Assembly: GCA_014338405.1 (NCBI GenBank)
Contig: JTDE01022256.1
Span: 41,280-105,279 of the forward strand
Length of the DNA: 64,000 nt
DNA from: Paragonimus skrjabini miyazakii
Lineage: Eukaryota; Platyhelminthes; Trematoda; Plagiorchiida; Troglotrematidae
Reading direction: 5' to 3'
The stretch's first letter is position 1. Every line of letters starts with the position of its first letter. The position numbers and the translations under genes were made by a program. Below, piece by piece: positions 13,216 through 25,340 of this stretch. The notes under the pieces are model-generated. The model was not told the origin of the DNA and searched no databases. It was given only the letters and a program-made list of their open reading frames with translations.

Positions 13216-13360
13216 GATTGAACATCACCCACAAGGATACGCACTACTGACGAGCTCTAATTAGAGTAAAACTCAAGTCTAGTGCTTCTTTTAGAAAGGG
13301 GCCAACTGGAAAGTCTATGGGTATGCGACAGCTGCGATCAATTGTGGGTGATGTTTAATC
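13216..13360. mobile_element. MITE-like short inverted-repeat element, complete copy (M1)
   Basis: A unit of about 145 bp bounded by inverted termini. GATTGAACATCACCCACAA at 13216-13234 and the reverse complement of 13342-13360 differ at one position. The interior carries GCACTACTGACGAGC, a TCTAGTGCTTC block and GCGACAGCTGCGATCAATTG. It has no coding capacity. Related copies are at 13834, 15560, 33430 and 63918. Short length, terminal inverted repeats and several copies fit a MITE. No clear target-site duplication was found, so a foldback or SINE-like origin stays possible. Confidence 0.65.
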
Positions 13361-13833
13361 TAGAGCGAGTTTTCATTAAATTAGAAACATCCCTTTTGAT
13401 GAATGCAGATACGTGTAATGGTAAGCATATGAGCTATGGATTAACGCCTCTGCTTTCTTGAAATGCGAAAATTGATAAATCTCCCACTTTCTTGTTAACT
13501 AGAGAAAGCTACATGTTTCGGAAGTAAGACATTTCCGCTTTGGAAGAGAGTACACATTCGGCCAGGTGACTTGCATTCACGAAGAGAGTATAGCTATCTG
13601 ATCAAAACGACTCAACAAACAAACGACCACGAATTAACGGCAGATTGTACTTCTGTAAAACAGCTCGTCCAAATGCCACATTAATTTAAACCAGTCGCTT
13701 TGCCAAAGGACAACAAATAAAGTAAGTTTTGGTAACGAGAGGAAAATGATGGATTCAACTGGCAAAGTTATTAAAATAACTGAGTAGACAAGATTTTCCT
13801 GTTTATCTCTGTATTGCTGATTTTTAGGCTATA
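13361..13833. other. non-coding stretch, nothing recognised
   Basis: Sequence between two copies of the MITE-like family. No open frame of note and no other structure. Confidence 0.5.
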
Positions 13834-13912
13834 GGTTGAACATCACTTACTAATAATCGCAGCTGCCGCACTCCCGTAGACTTTTCAGTCGGCCGAAAAG
13901 ATGTTTATCTCA
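13834..13912 (-). mobile_element. MITE-like family, partial copy (M2)
   Basis: Matches the right-hand half of the 13216-13360 element in reverse complement: terminal GGTTGAACATCACTTAC, then ATCGCAGCTGCCGCA and TAGACTTTTCAGTCGGCC. The rest of the unit is missing. It is only about 475 bp from the complete copy and in the opposite orientation. Confidence 0.65.
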
Positions 13913-15559
13913 CACCAAAAAAAAACAATGTCTACGGCTTACCAGTAATTTTCAACCTTGTTTATTTCACTGAATCCGCTGGGAATTTTTGTCTTCAGAT
14001 GCACCAGACGATCCAACAATGTGGTTTGAGCTTGAGGAAGTGGAATGTGTCTGTTTTAACAAAAATGAACCAGACATGGAATCAATCGAGTTAGAATGAC
14101 TTGATGATGACGCGATCTCGTTTGTGCTGCGAAATCAGCACAGAGTTTTCGGATGCGCAATATTGGCCACATCTACCTATTCGATCGATACTGATCACCT
14201 AGGGACTAATATGTCATTCACTGAAGACATCGTGGTCAGATCAATGGAGAGAAGGAAACTTTGGCAAACAATGGCATAAATTGCAAAGACACGTGGGGAA
14301 TAGGCACGGGCTAACGGTAGTGAGAAGTAATCCGCTGACAGGCAGCTTTGCCGTAGTAACTCTGCTTCAGAATACGGCCGGATTACTAGGTACCTAATTA
14401 CGTTCGGAACACGCGTATATGACCGGAAGAAGTTATACCACAGGTAACAGTATGCAGATACAGCACGCGTCCGCTGTGCCAGTAGTACCGATTGGTCGCT
14501 GAACACCCTCCCTGTGTTGCGGCTTAAACAGCAATGGCGCTCATTAAATCACCGCAACTTTCTCCCCTCAGAAGTTCACTTTCCCGTAGGCTAACTAGAC
14601 GAGTAGACATCCTGGTACTATAGGCTGACAGAAGTCACAATGTTAAAGGGTCGTTTGGGTGAACTTTTTCTCAATGAGACGTTTTGTAACAATTCCGAAC
14701 ATAAGTCGGCTCCACTGTCACCGATGAACCGTGACAGCAAGAAAGTCGACAGTCGTCATCATTGACGTGAAATGCTGGGGTCAGACGATCCCGTGGACTG
14801 ATGACGGAGTCCAGACATTGTGTAGATGATCGGATTCTTTTAGACGTGGAAGGCACAGCCGAACTTTTCCTACTTGTGAAGTGTACTATATTCCAGTGGT
14901 GCAGGATTAAGTTATCTATAAACGTATCCAGAATAGGTATCATCCTCAGTTTGATAGCACTAATAGCGCTCTTCAAGGTCCCTACCCGATTTTTGCTGTA
15001 CCAATGGAACACGTGTGTGCTGAAAGTAGATGTTTACACCCAACACTAGATAGGGATATTCGTTTCGACGGCACAAAGCTGCGATCCGTAGTCAGTGTTC
15101 AAAAACAGGTATATTTAATCGCAAACAGCCTGACCAATAAATTTCATTATCTAGGTGATTGTCGACAACATTCGGACGTAAAGGTATATTATTACTAATG
15201 CGTGAAGCTTGTTAGGGATCGGCCTGCATCAATCCGGATGCATTTTCTGTCGTGGTACGTATCTTTTACACACCCTTATGAAGCTTATACAACTCGGCTG
15301 AGTTCATTAGACAGCTGTGGACTTTGGCAATCTCTTGGGTGAGTTGCCAATGTATGCGGCTCAAATCTGATCAAGTGGGCGGTGATACTGTTAATGAATG
15401 TAACCAAAAAATGACGAAAACATTCATACAATCAATGCGTACCAGAGCTACTACTGCGTAGCACTGCATGAACGACTTGTGAAATGGTGATGATCGAGGC
15501 ATGATGTTTCGTGTGTAATTCACGCCATTCGACACTTTTGTGTGGTAAGTAGTAATGGA
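13913..15559. other. non-coding stretch, no supported gene
   Basis: Open frames at 14195-14506 and 14671-15049 overlap on opposite strands, show no domain and are of chance length. Confidence 0.45.
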
Positions 15560-15687
15560 TTTGGACATTACTAAACATTCATCACAGCCGTCGCATTCCC
15601 TTAGATATTTCAGTCAGCCTTTCCGAAAAGAAGCGCTATACTGGAGTTTCGCTCTTACTAGGACTCGTCAGCAGTGCATATGCGTAC
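15560..15687 (-). mobile_element. MITE-like family, diverged copy (M3)
   Basis: Same order of blocks as the reverse complement of 13216-13360: CATCACAGCCGTCGCATTCC, a CAGTCAGCC block, GGAGTTTCGCTCTTACTAGG and ACTCGTCAGCAGTGC. The terminal repeats are eroded. Confidence 0.6.
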
Positions 15688-17044
15688 CATGGCCTGAACT
15701 GGAACACTGGCCACGCTTTCATAAACCAACCGTGGTCACTACTGGGTTGTTGGTCCTACATTAGGTACAACTGAATCATCGTATGTAAACACTCAGCCAC
15801 ATTCACTTGTGAGTAATAGCTGACCTGCCAGACCCTCTCGAGAAGACACACGATAAATGTCTTGTTAAACCCAATCAGTCACTCAATGACTAGGACATTT
15901 CTCCAAATTGAAATCACCGGAGTCAGTAAACGTGTTGATCGATATCAAATCAATCACTTACAGATTAGGACAAACGTCGGGGGTTTAATCAAACTCGACT
16001 ATTTTTTCTACAGTATTATAAATCCATCTCTTACAGCATCTTTTATCCACATGAAACATTAAAGAAATTCGTGAGAGAGGCTCAGATAGTAAGGCTGTAT
16101 TAACAGGAAGATAGACACGCTTATTTAAAAATTACTTCTGTGTCTAGTGGACGTAATAAGTTCACCAATTTATATATTATTCGACTGTGCACGTACATAC
16201 CCCAGACCAGTAGCAAGACATTCAGACAAAAACCAACAGCTGATATGCAACCGACGGAATAAGTGAAATTACCGACGAATGAATTGCTTCCCTATATATT
16301 TGAAACAAAAACTAACTGCGGAAATTTCAGACTCATCTACGGAATGCGCTAATTTGTTGAAACCATTCTAACACGGTAGTAGAGAGAACACATCGCATGT
16401 CTAATCCACAGGGTAGGAATAGACAGACGAATGCACCTATCAGTTGTTCGTTGTGTTCGACTTGATACGGTACATAACACAGACTGATGCTTAATGGCAA
16501 TAAATGCACTGGGTGATCGTAGAACTTGAACTAATTTGTGACGCACGACAGATACACTATTGTAATATGGATCACAATGTCACCCACGCAACAGACCTAG
16601 GCTGAACAACGTTCGTCCGACGATTGTTCCGAAGGATTGTGAAGGTTCTCATCATTACAGTCGAACTACGTTCAGTCATCTACAGTCTTTTGTGGGCGTC
16701 TCTTATCCACGTCTAATCATGCCAATTCGAACAGAACGACCAAACAGGGTAGAGATGCCTATTATGCGCATCAGAAACACAAAGCAGTCTTATTGACTAT
16801 TCACTAGAACTGTCCTAAAAAAGTGGTGCACCTAGCTGGTTTGATGGTTCGCGTATACAAATTAACTCATTCGGCGTTGAACTCTGCACTCAACCTCGAT
16901 ATCTGCTCGTCACCGCACATTAAACTAGGCATAAGCAAACGGTGCGTGCAGCCGTCAGCTTGACCCTAATTTGCAAGTCGAACGACAAAGTTTTCCACCT
17001 TGTCCTCTCGCTAGATGATTCTGAAAACGTAGTAAACCCCTCCA
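15688..17044. other. non-coding stretch, nothing recognised
   Basis: No open frame above chance length, no repeat or RNA gene recognised. Confidence 0.5.
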
Positions 17045-17930
17045 CAAATACACGTTGTCATCCCGGGTAGCGTTCCTAGTCACCGATTCGAGTGATCACG
17101 AGGATAACAGCCAAACAGGCGACACCTACCCACTTCGCTCAATGGGACAATCAAGGTCATCATATTTTGCAACCACGTTGTTGCTGGACCAACACGCAGA
17201 GTTATCCAGCTGTTTGTAGTCTCAGGCACATAGAATACGTGACCCAACCGTCGCAGTCTACGCAGCGCGATTAGTTGGCCACTTGGTCACGCATCCCGAA
17301 ATATGCGCCGGCGAACGGCTGTATTTCTCATACGATCAGCGGGCTAAATGGCGGGTACAACGGTGGTCATGTCCACCAAGACTGTTGACATTTTCGTCGT
17401 GAACAGGCCACCTTTCCGAACTCTAGAACAAAATGGAACGCACACAAACATTAAATATTCTTCACCTCAGTAGCAACTGAATGTTTTCTCGACACCACAG
17501 ATGACACTCGTTAGCAAACGCAACTCGCGCCTTTGCTATCCTCGCTGGCATCTCGTCAGCAATATTACAGGCTGGACAGATAATGCTACCGAACTATGTG
17601 AAACTGTCCACAATCTCAAGCGGATTACCTGCAATGAAGAACGTATTAGTGAAAATGCCCCAGACTTGAATCAACACTGCACTTTAAAGGTGCGAGATGC
17701 ACTCCATACAAACTAAGTCAATCATCCACCCTGTTCAGAATGGTCTGCATATCTTCGGCGTAGGGACTAAACAAGAGAAAGCCACCCACGTTCTCCCTGT
17801 CGATCAACCTAACACCAGGGAGAAGCTCAAGGTCAAGCTTAATGGATTTATCAGGAACACTTTCCAAAATATCATTCACGACAAAATCGAACTAGAAGAG
17901 GCAGATCGGACACAATTGGTAAATATCAAT
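17045..17930 (-). pseudogene. decayed LINE reverse-transcriptase 3' part (copy L1)
   Basis: On the minus strand this follows the same order as the plus-strand LINE at 47808-48929, with many stops and shifts. It starts with a PICLF-stop-FDFVVNDILES stretch, then LELLPGVRL, the remains of the active-site box (read as ENVGG where the relative at 47.9 kb has EYVDD), YAEDMQTILN, and near the 3' end ETTNSW and PLSEVGRCRL. The catalytic Asp pair is lost. It is by far the oldest-looking of the three related LINE copies, and no ATG-repeat tail or target-site duplication could be seen at its ends. Confidence 0.8.
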
Positions 17931-20032
17931 GGAAATGAACATACGAGATAGTTGCCCATAATCTCAAACCTAATTTGCGGAGTTGGCATATAGTAAACGC
18001 AAGACCGAATTATGATCAGAACACACTCTTGCAAATCGGAATCCTGCCTGTTCCTAAACCAATGTAATATAATCATTGAAAAACTTACAAGCAACAGACA
18101 CTAGATTGACGCCCCAGTGGTTGTCCCACAGACGTTCTGCTCCCTGTTGTTAAGCGCCGAACGCGAAGTACCTCTCCAGTTTCCCAAGTCGTCTGAAAGT
18201 GTATTGTCAGTTCTGACGTTAACCTCGCCGAACAGTCTTTGAAGAGAGAAAGACAGAGATCTTGTCAGGGACCCTTGTTACGCTTCGATAATCTGGGCTC
18301 AAGACCCACTTCTGCCTCCAACAGAAGGCCGTTTGGAACGCAGTATCCAATGCATGGCCTGGTTGAAGCCACCGGAAATGTTCTTCAAAATGTTCAGCCC
18401 GCCCGTCAAGTCAGCGCAATTTACTAGTGATACGTGAACCAGTTTTCCACATGTGGTCTGGGTCACACCGACTCGACGGTCTGCACAACTATGGATCAGA
18501 GGAACTAGCTTTCGGCTACTCACAGCTAAAAAAGACTCACTCCGTCACTTCTAACTGTTCAGGTGACGCAAGCTTTTGCTCTTCTCGCGTTTGAGGTCTC
18601 AGCGGTTGTGATCATACTCACAATCAGGTGGAATCGAGTGACGCTTGTTCATGAAGTTTACCGAAGTGACAAATCCAGTTTTGTTGCAATCGCACAGCTC
18701 CTACGGAACATACTTCTTCATAGAAAACTTCCGTAATGACTACGGTTTGTTCCCAGTGTTCCTTAGGTTCTGTCACCTGATTAAAACCGTTAAATTTATC
18801 TACCAACGATTCCTGACTAGCGTTATTCACACTCTCTTCGCTCGAATGTCAATTAAGTATCTTGTGTGTATGACCTCTGGGCAAGTGACAAACGAACCTG
18901 ACAAAAGCAACCGCATGTTCCGAGTTCAGGTGGTAGCTCCAAGTTCACGACAGTCTTTAACGGAGTAGCATCTACTGTAACCGATTGTCATGTGATTCAG
19001 TTGTGTCCACGATTGAAAAGTACATAGAGGTGTCCGTAGGAGACAATACCCTTCCCCGTGTTAAAATATGGTGCTCGAACTATATAGACCGTGAGATAGG
19101 CACGACAACAACAGTCTACTGCCATTGTAAGTGCGTTCTGCCCGGACCTCAAGCATATCTCTCAGCCACTTCTACTTTGAAGAAAGACCACCAAGCTGTG
19201 CATCAAAATTGCTCGTTAGTAGGATGATGTCAGAATGTCCAGTCAACATCAAAAGGTCAACGAGGGCGCCGTAGTATGTGTCGTTTAGATCATCTGAACA
19301 GCTGTCTCTTATTGCGTACGTCGAAGATGAATATACATCGATTTTCTGACTTGCTTTGACAGACTTTAACCTATGCACTGAGTCTGACTCCGCATAAGGA
19401 AATGTTCACTAGTATCTAATTGAAGGAACTCCGGTGTTAAAATCTTAGACTCACATCGCCAACACACAGTACACATCAAGTTCCATATTAGAGACAGTGC
19501 TTGTCAAAGCAACTTGCTGACCGACTTGTTGGAGAGTACTGACAACCAGTGTTTGTTAGTTTCTTGGCTTCAGAAAACAATGAAGGTAGAAAACTTGGGG
19601 GACAAGACAGAAGGAGAAAGAGGTAATGGGTAAATAATGACACTGTTGAGAATACGATAACTTCTGATACTTCCGGGTCGTTTATATCGCAGAAGAAAGT
19701 TGATTTGAGGGACCCAACCCTGAGTCTCTGACTCACTTGGCAGTGAGGGGCTCGCTTAGCCTGAAGGAGCAGTGAATAAGACGTGGATGTTTGATTCTGA
19801 GCACTCCTGTGCGCAGTGGATATATTTGAAGCTAAATCGGACTTTTGGGTGATATCAGGTGTTTATCGATTGTACTGGATAATTCGCCGGCGGTCACGGT
19901 CAACCAATGGGCGATCAGAATGCTGTTTGTTTGAGGCTACCCATTCTAAACCCCTTTTCTTGATTCGGAAGTTAGCAATCCCTCAACCATATATATAGTT
20001 TTGGTGTATACCCATAAAATCTACTCACTCTT
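17931..20032. other. non-coding stretch, no supported gene
   Basis: Frames at 18645-18968 (plus), 18624-18830 (minus) and 18985-19227 (plus) look mildly protein-like but overlap and have no good splice borders or domain. The block 18090-18540 has an even, GC-richer composition and may be an unrecognised repeat. Confidence 0.4.
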
Positions 20033-20209
20033 ACGCCGTCAGTAGTGCAGCATTCAACCCCATGAGTGCATGTGCTTTTCGTCTGACTGCTTCCCTTTCG
20101 CCTGTCTGACAAGGTTGCACCTGGAAGGACCCAATCCATATTCAGCAAAACTCGCCGGATCACAACAACACACAAGCTTGACCACCACGTCAAGGTAGCA
20201 GAAAAGATC
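20033..20209 (-). repeat. dispersed repeat, copy B
   Basis: Reverse-complement relative of 4297-4475, about 177 bp, with the shared blocks described for that copy. Similarity begins and ends at comparable points in both, which supports a defined unit rather than a random match. Confidence 0.65.
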
Positions 20210-21107
20210 CGAAGAATTGCATGATTGATTCATTTCGCCCTCTGTACCATAATGAATAGGACAAGATAAGGGGAACCGTTCAACCTGGTCATTATAGCTC
20301 CGACGGTCTTCTTACAATAGCCGCTATAAGGGATGGAAAATCACGTACCGACCGCTATCAAATACCACATTTACCAAATGTGCAGAAGACTAACTAAATT
20401 TCAGCCGTTGGAGTGATTACGAAATACGCCAGCGCAGAACGGTTTGCTAAACGTTACAGCTACAACACAGCTGACACGTTGACGCAACTCTCGAGTCAAC
20501 AGGAAGTTTGAGTGCTGATCTCTTATGAAAACTAAGCACTAGATGCAAACCTCATCCTAATCAGCATTACGACGTGTCCAGCAAGTGTTTCAATATTTAT
20601 AAATCGGCGAACAAGTAATGAATTTAGGAAAAATTGTACCGAATTTATCACGTCATGAACATGTTGTATTACGTCCACTAACGATTAAGCTAATACCATG
20701 CTAACGGGGAGGCATTGGGCATCTGTTTCCAGTGAAGCAGATGCAAACCGTTTTATTAACAAGAAACCGGTGCAAACACCAAGACCGTGCAACTGATAAA
20801 TGAACCATCGTACTGATGGTTTGTTCCGCAGATTTCAAGATCAACGGTATCAATAGAGTTTGGGATAGCAATAACAGTGTGGCCAAGCTATGGACTCGAC
20901 ACGCATTAGGCGTAGAACACTGCCCCAACTGACCGTATGCGAAAGGGGTGCTCAGATGGCTATATTTTTCAGAAATGATTACACGTTCAGGAAGACAATT
21001 TATCTGATCAATGAGGGCATAAAGAGTTGCTTCCTGTGCTTCAGGAGTGAATCTACAAAGTGATTAAGATTTTGATGGGCAGGTAGATAACACAACAGAA
21101 AACTCAC
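20210..21107. other. non-coding stretch, no supported gene
   Basis: A minus-strand frame at 20701-20928 ends in a small Cys cluster (CICFTGNRC) and lies downstream of the candidate exons at 21.1-21.7 kb, but its phase does not join them. Nothing else was recognised. Confidence 0.35.
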
Positions 21108-21285
21108 TAGTAAACGAAAAACAATGTTAAGCTAGGAGGCAGCGTGGATGTTGGAAAGTCCGACAGCTGGCACAAGAATGTCACAACATCCTTTTTGGTA
21201 CACGGAAGCTTGAGTGCAACTACACAAAGATAGCCAGCATGAGGAACTTTGCAGAGCACATTTATATCGCCGACGGCGGTGAAGC
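21108..21285 (-). CDS. candidate exon of an unrecognised gene (minus strand)
   Basis: Read on the minus strand, an AG acceptor at the end of CAGCAAATAG opens a frame GFTAVGDINVLCKV...LCVVALKLPC...TLFFVY. It closes at a strong donor, A followed by GTGAGT (just below 21108). The coding block has more GC in third positions than its surroundings (GCC GTC GGC). Start phase 1 matches the end phase of the candidate exon at 21565-21692, so the two join as a Gly codon. The product is not recognised. At about 59 codons, chance is not excluded, and no further downstream exon in the required phase was found. Confidence 0.33.
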
Positions 21286-21564
21286 CTATTTGCTGATGAT
21301 AACAGTTTATTAAAGTGGGCAAGCCTCATAGAAACAATTCCGAACTATGAAGAATCCCTAACAACCTAGTGCTTGGCCCGCATAGTGCAGCACATAAGCA
21401 ATGGTGAGGGTTGACGTTTTGGGTGCATATCTCCTTTGGAAGTAACTCTTTTTTTAAAAAAAAAAAGCCAAAGTGAACAGTTTTCAGCTGTTTTAGACAC
21501 ATACTCATCATCGCTTGAGTTCCAACGTCAAGCAGTTATCATCCCTGTCATACTGCCGCGTCAC

Positions 21565-21692
21565 CATGAAATGGACATTGAAAATGCTTGCATGAGGGAT
21601 TTTCACAATGACAGATCCGCCAAGACGGACCCACAGGGCAACCGTCAACACAACCTGACCGGTGAAATTCTTCCGATAGGTTTACATGAAGT
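21565..21692 (-). CDS. candidate Cys-rich exon (minus strand)
   Basis: The acceptor is preceded by a long pyrimidine run (ending TACTCCTTAG), and the donor is CATG followed by GTGACG. The 42 codons hold six cysteines, read as SGCVDGCPVGPSWRICHCEN and then PSCKHFQCPFH. That spacing resembles a disulfide-rich extracellular module or a zinc-binding module, but no family was recognised. It joins in phase to 21108-21285. The frame just upstream (21700-21897, minus) also looks protein-like but its phase disagrees by one base, so the locus may be a pseudogene or carry an error. The plus strand is also open here, which weakens the case. Confidence 0.33.
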
Positions 21693-24600
21693 CTAAGGAG
21701 TACAAAAGAATCATAGACAAAAAAATGAACGCAGATACTATCCAATAAATACGGACAAGTGGCACATTGCCAATGATGAAAGGTGGAGAATCGGGACCCA
21801 AAAGAGTGTTACTGTCCAAAAATCGCTTACAGTTACCAATCAGCATAGTGGGTGTCGCATAGTCCATTAGATTATCGTTCAAAAGAAGTTTGTTCAAAAA
21901 CCCAGTTAAAGAGTGAGATGGTCACAAGCGTACGATGTACAGTAAACCAACCAAGCGTCGCGGGACACTGATATCCGTACCAGGAAATAAACAATTCAAA
22001 ACAACAATGTTGTTATCGATTGTTTCCAAGCCAGCCAGACAAACACGTGCTACCGGTGCCAAGGGCCGTCTGATAGGCGGGCTAATTTATTAATCAACGT
22101 CATCAGCTACAGCCAGACACTTCGATCACAAAAGCGAGATGAAGCGGCTTGCCACTACGTTCATATGCGTGAATGTTGATTCGTTTCTTATCAGCCCCAG
22201 TAATAGCCCGTGAACACCTGAAAGTGCAAGGAGGACAAAGCGTAATGCAACAAGCTGTTTGCGTAGTGATCGGCGAAGTTTAGGTACTTAAGGTTTTACT
22301 AATATTGCATGATAATCATTCCACTACCAACAGTATACTACGGTAAAAACCTATTCGATTCACCGCTTATCCGAACATTGACACAATAGACAACCTAGCA
22401 GCCAGCCAAATCAACTTCGTCTTGGGATAAAAATATCCCCATTGGACAAACAGTTTCATTGTTATATTTCTGCTATTAGCCAAGTCTTTCATTTTGCATT
22501 GGACCAATTAGATAACAGCTTGTGACGCTGTATAAACCACTGACGTCAACCAACGACACTCTTATTTGTTTAACACTGATGAACACAAATGAATGTTTTT
22601 GTTCTATAAATAACAACGGCTTACCACAACCAGTTCAAGTTCTTCTTATTACCTATGCGCGAGGTATGAATTCAAGTACGCTTCCCGAGTCTACTCACAG
22701 CCCCCAATTTCGACTATTACAAAACTGGCATTAGCACACCAGATGAAGTCAGCGAACCTGACTAGAGTGAGAAACCAGGATCATGCGGTAGCTACCTAGA
22801 ATCAACAGGGGAAAGGATAAACATTATACTAATCAACTCTACCATGTGCGAACTTCAGTTCTCGAGCGTCCCTTCGAAATGAAACAGCAGAATACAGTAC
22901 CTGAATTCGGAGAACTCAGGACAAAAATGAACAGTGTTCACGTTGTCACAATCGATACCCACGACAGTTTATGAGTAATTACACGTTACGTTATTTTTAC
23001 ACTACATTTTGAGGTGTATGAAAGCGAGTTGTCTGAAAGCATAGAATGCTTTGAGTAACAATAAACCGTAAGTAAGTGTTCAGAACTTCCCCGTGAACGG
23101 TTCGAAGTTAGCTGGACAAATCACGTCAATGAGTACAGCTGCGTACTGGTTAAAGTGATAAAATGGGCTTGCAAAACCGTGAAACCACGAACATTCGTCG
23201 GAACAATGTCAAATAAAATCGATCGACTAGTCCATTAGCAGGGTTTGTTTCCAACGCCCACTATGCGACATCCTCACATAAAGTATCCGCTAGCGAAAAA
23301 CGTTTTGTAAGTTGAGTTCCTAATTTTTACATCACGAGGTAAGCTGGATAGTATCAAATTGCTAACACTTAAATGAAAATGGTTGTAGTAACCGGGACTC
23401 GAATCGGCATCGTTATCAATGAGCCGCTACCGTGCAAGTCAGGTCCCACAAAGAAGGCCGAGTAAAAGTTTGAAGGTCGAAGACTTCAGACAAATTTCCC
23501 ATGATTTAACAGCCGATTTAAAAATATATTTCTAAGTAAAACCAAACATACAAAAGAGAGAAAATACTCAAAAAGCATCAGAATACAGTCGACAAAGGGG
23601 AGCAAATCGCCAGTTTTCTACAGGTTTAGAATCCACTAACAAAAATGTGATGATGAGAACAGGGAATGAAAGTAAAATATAAAATGAACAATAAATAATC
23701 AGCAAAGGTAGAAATGAGGAGAAAATTTAGAGAGCAGATAGATTAACAACACCAAAATTACATGCGGAGCAAGCGAAAACAATACATAGCATATGGGACA
23801 TGAAAAAAACATGATGCACGTTAGGCTAAAATGCAAACGGAAGTATGAGCGAACGAACGGACGCGAGATGTGGTGATAGTCGAAGGCAGACCGGGAACAA
23901 ATAGTACAGTAAAAATTACCAAACTCGTGGTAATATGAGTGTGGATGTGTGAACCCGCGTCGTACGAGCTCAAGGGAGGTGAGATAAATGAGCAAACACT
24001 ATCAATTTAAAGAATGAAAGACTTGAATAGTATTGCAAACAATGCAATGTGGTGATTCATTAAAATTGGATCGCGTCAGAGCAAACAATACGATGAGGTG
24101 GTTGGAGAAGCGGTGATTTGAATAAGCTACACTTGGAGGACGATCTAACATTTCCAGAGGATATAGCCAGAGTGAAACAGTAAGTGGGAGTAACCACACA
24201 AAAGATTATTATGGCATGTGATTAGTTTAGATAATAATCTTGTTTAGAAGTTAGGCTTGACTTGCACGCTTCCCACCCAGTCAATAATACCATCTTTATC
24301 GAAGGTAAGCTCTGAAAATGGAAGAGCAGAAACAAGACAAGTTGTCAATGAACGAAAACAGCAGTTAAATGACATTTTCAGTGAGAGAATGTGGAGCCAG
24401 TGATGACAGTACCAGATAAATAAGTGTAATTCAGATGAGGCACGTGTAGGCTATAAGAAGCCCTGAAACATGTGCACCTTTAGAGTAGAGATTCAAATAA
24501 CAGAAATGTACTTCGACTGGATTGAAGAAAATGACAAGAGCAGTGAGATATTTGAAAGGCATACGCCCCATCAGCTGAGATGGGAAGCCACGCTTGGAGT

Positions 24601-24987
24601 TCAGAAATACCACATTCCCACTCCACTAACAATTCAACTCGTTGTGTGATATGCAACTTATCAATCCATGGAATGGATTGCTTTGACTGGATTTTTCAAG
24701 AACTCAGCATCTATTGACAGGACTGGAAATATACTATCGAGTCAATGTTGTGTAAGGTTCACGTCGCTGGTTCAAATTTAGCCGGAGCTAAGACTGATCA
24801 CGATTCCGAATCAACACACCTGTCATACAACGCAGCAGTAATACATTAATGTCACTGAACACAACACAAGGAATTATAACCTTTAAACGTCTTGCTAATA
24901 TGAGAAGTAAATATTGTCAAAAAATCAATGGGAAGGGGCTACTGGGATCACCGGACTGCAGAGTGTTTCGTACGTCTTGTAGTCACA
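21693..24987. other. non-coding stretch, no supported gene
   Basis: No open frame above chance and no retroelement protein was recognised. One degenerate tRNA-like B-box lies at about 23388-23452 (listed separately). Confidence 0.4.
23388..23452 (-). other. tRNA-like B-box (possible SINE or tRNA pseudogene)
   Basis: Read on the minus strand, a TAGCGGCTC block is followed by GATTCGAGTCCCGG, which fits the B-box consensus of RNA polymerase III promoters. The T-stem does not pair well and no complete cloverleaf could be drawn, so this is not a functional tRNA. A tRNA-derived SINE is possible. Confidence 0.25.
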
Positions 24988-25340
24988 GAATATCCGGGAT
25001 ACAGCGCGAAATGATTCTGGTCATAACAAAGTTAGTAGCAGTTACAACACAGCATCAGGTTCCGCTCCAGATATCTTGGGGGCACATACAGACCTGCAGT
25101 ATCGAAGACATGGTCATCGTCAACCGATTGATGTTTTCTACGGAACGATGGATCACGAATTACGAAGACAGCAACATATATCTGACAAGCTCTTGCACGG
25201 CCTTAAAAAGTTCCTACAATTTTCCAACGTATGGAGAAACATGTCTGACCAGTTTTTGCAAATCGGTTTCAAACCGATTACTCTATTTCAGTCTTCTCTT
25301 TTTAAGAAATACGAAAAACTGCATATGGAGTTAAAAATGT
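24988..25340 (+). CDS. candidate exon, helical protein of unknown family
   Basis: The frame opens just after an in-frame TAG, at an AG acceptor (GTCTTGTAGTCACAG), and runs about 117 codons to a good donor (AT followed by GTAAGA). The product reads NIRDTARNDSGHNK, then HGHRQPIDVFYGTMDHELRR, then an amphipathic stretch with regular hydrophobic spacing (DKLLHGLKKFLQFSNVWRNM, then FQSSLFKKYEKLHMELK). That suggests a long helix of coiled-coil or BAR-like type, but no family is assigned. A possible next exon near 25848-26010 does not join in phase. An overlapping frame from 24849 is less protein-like. Open length alone does not exclude chance. Confidence 0.4.

Noticed and set aside
21548..21897. 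DNA-transposase (Merlin-like) zinc-binding domain at the Cys-rich frame
   Set aside because: The Cys pattern is only loosely similar, no DDE core or terminal repeats were seen, and the upstream frame is out of phase.
23388..23452. Functional tRNA gene
   Set aside because: Only a B-box-like motif is convincing. T-stem pairing fails and no acceptor stem or anticodon arm fits.
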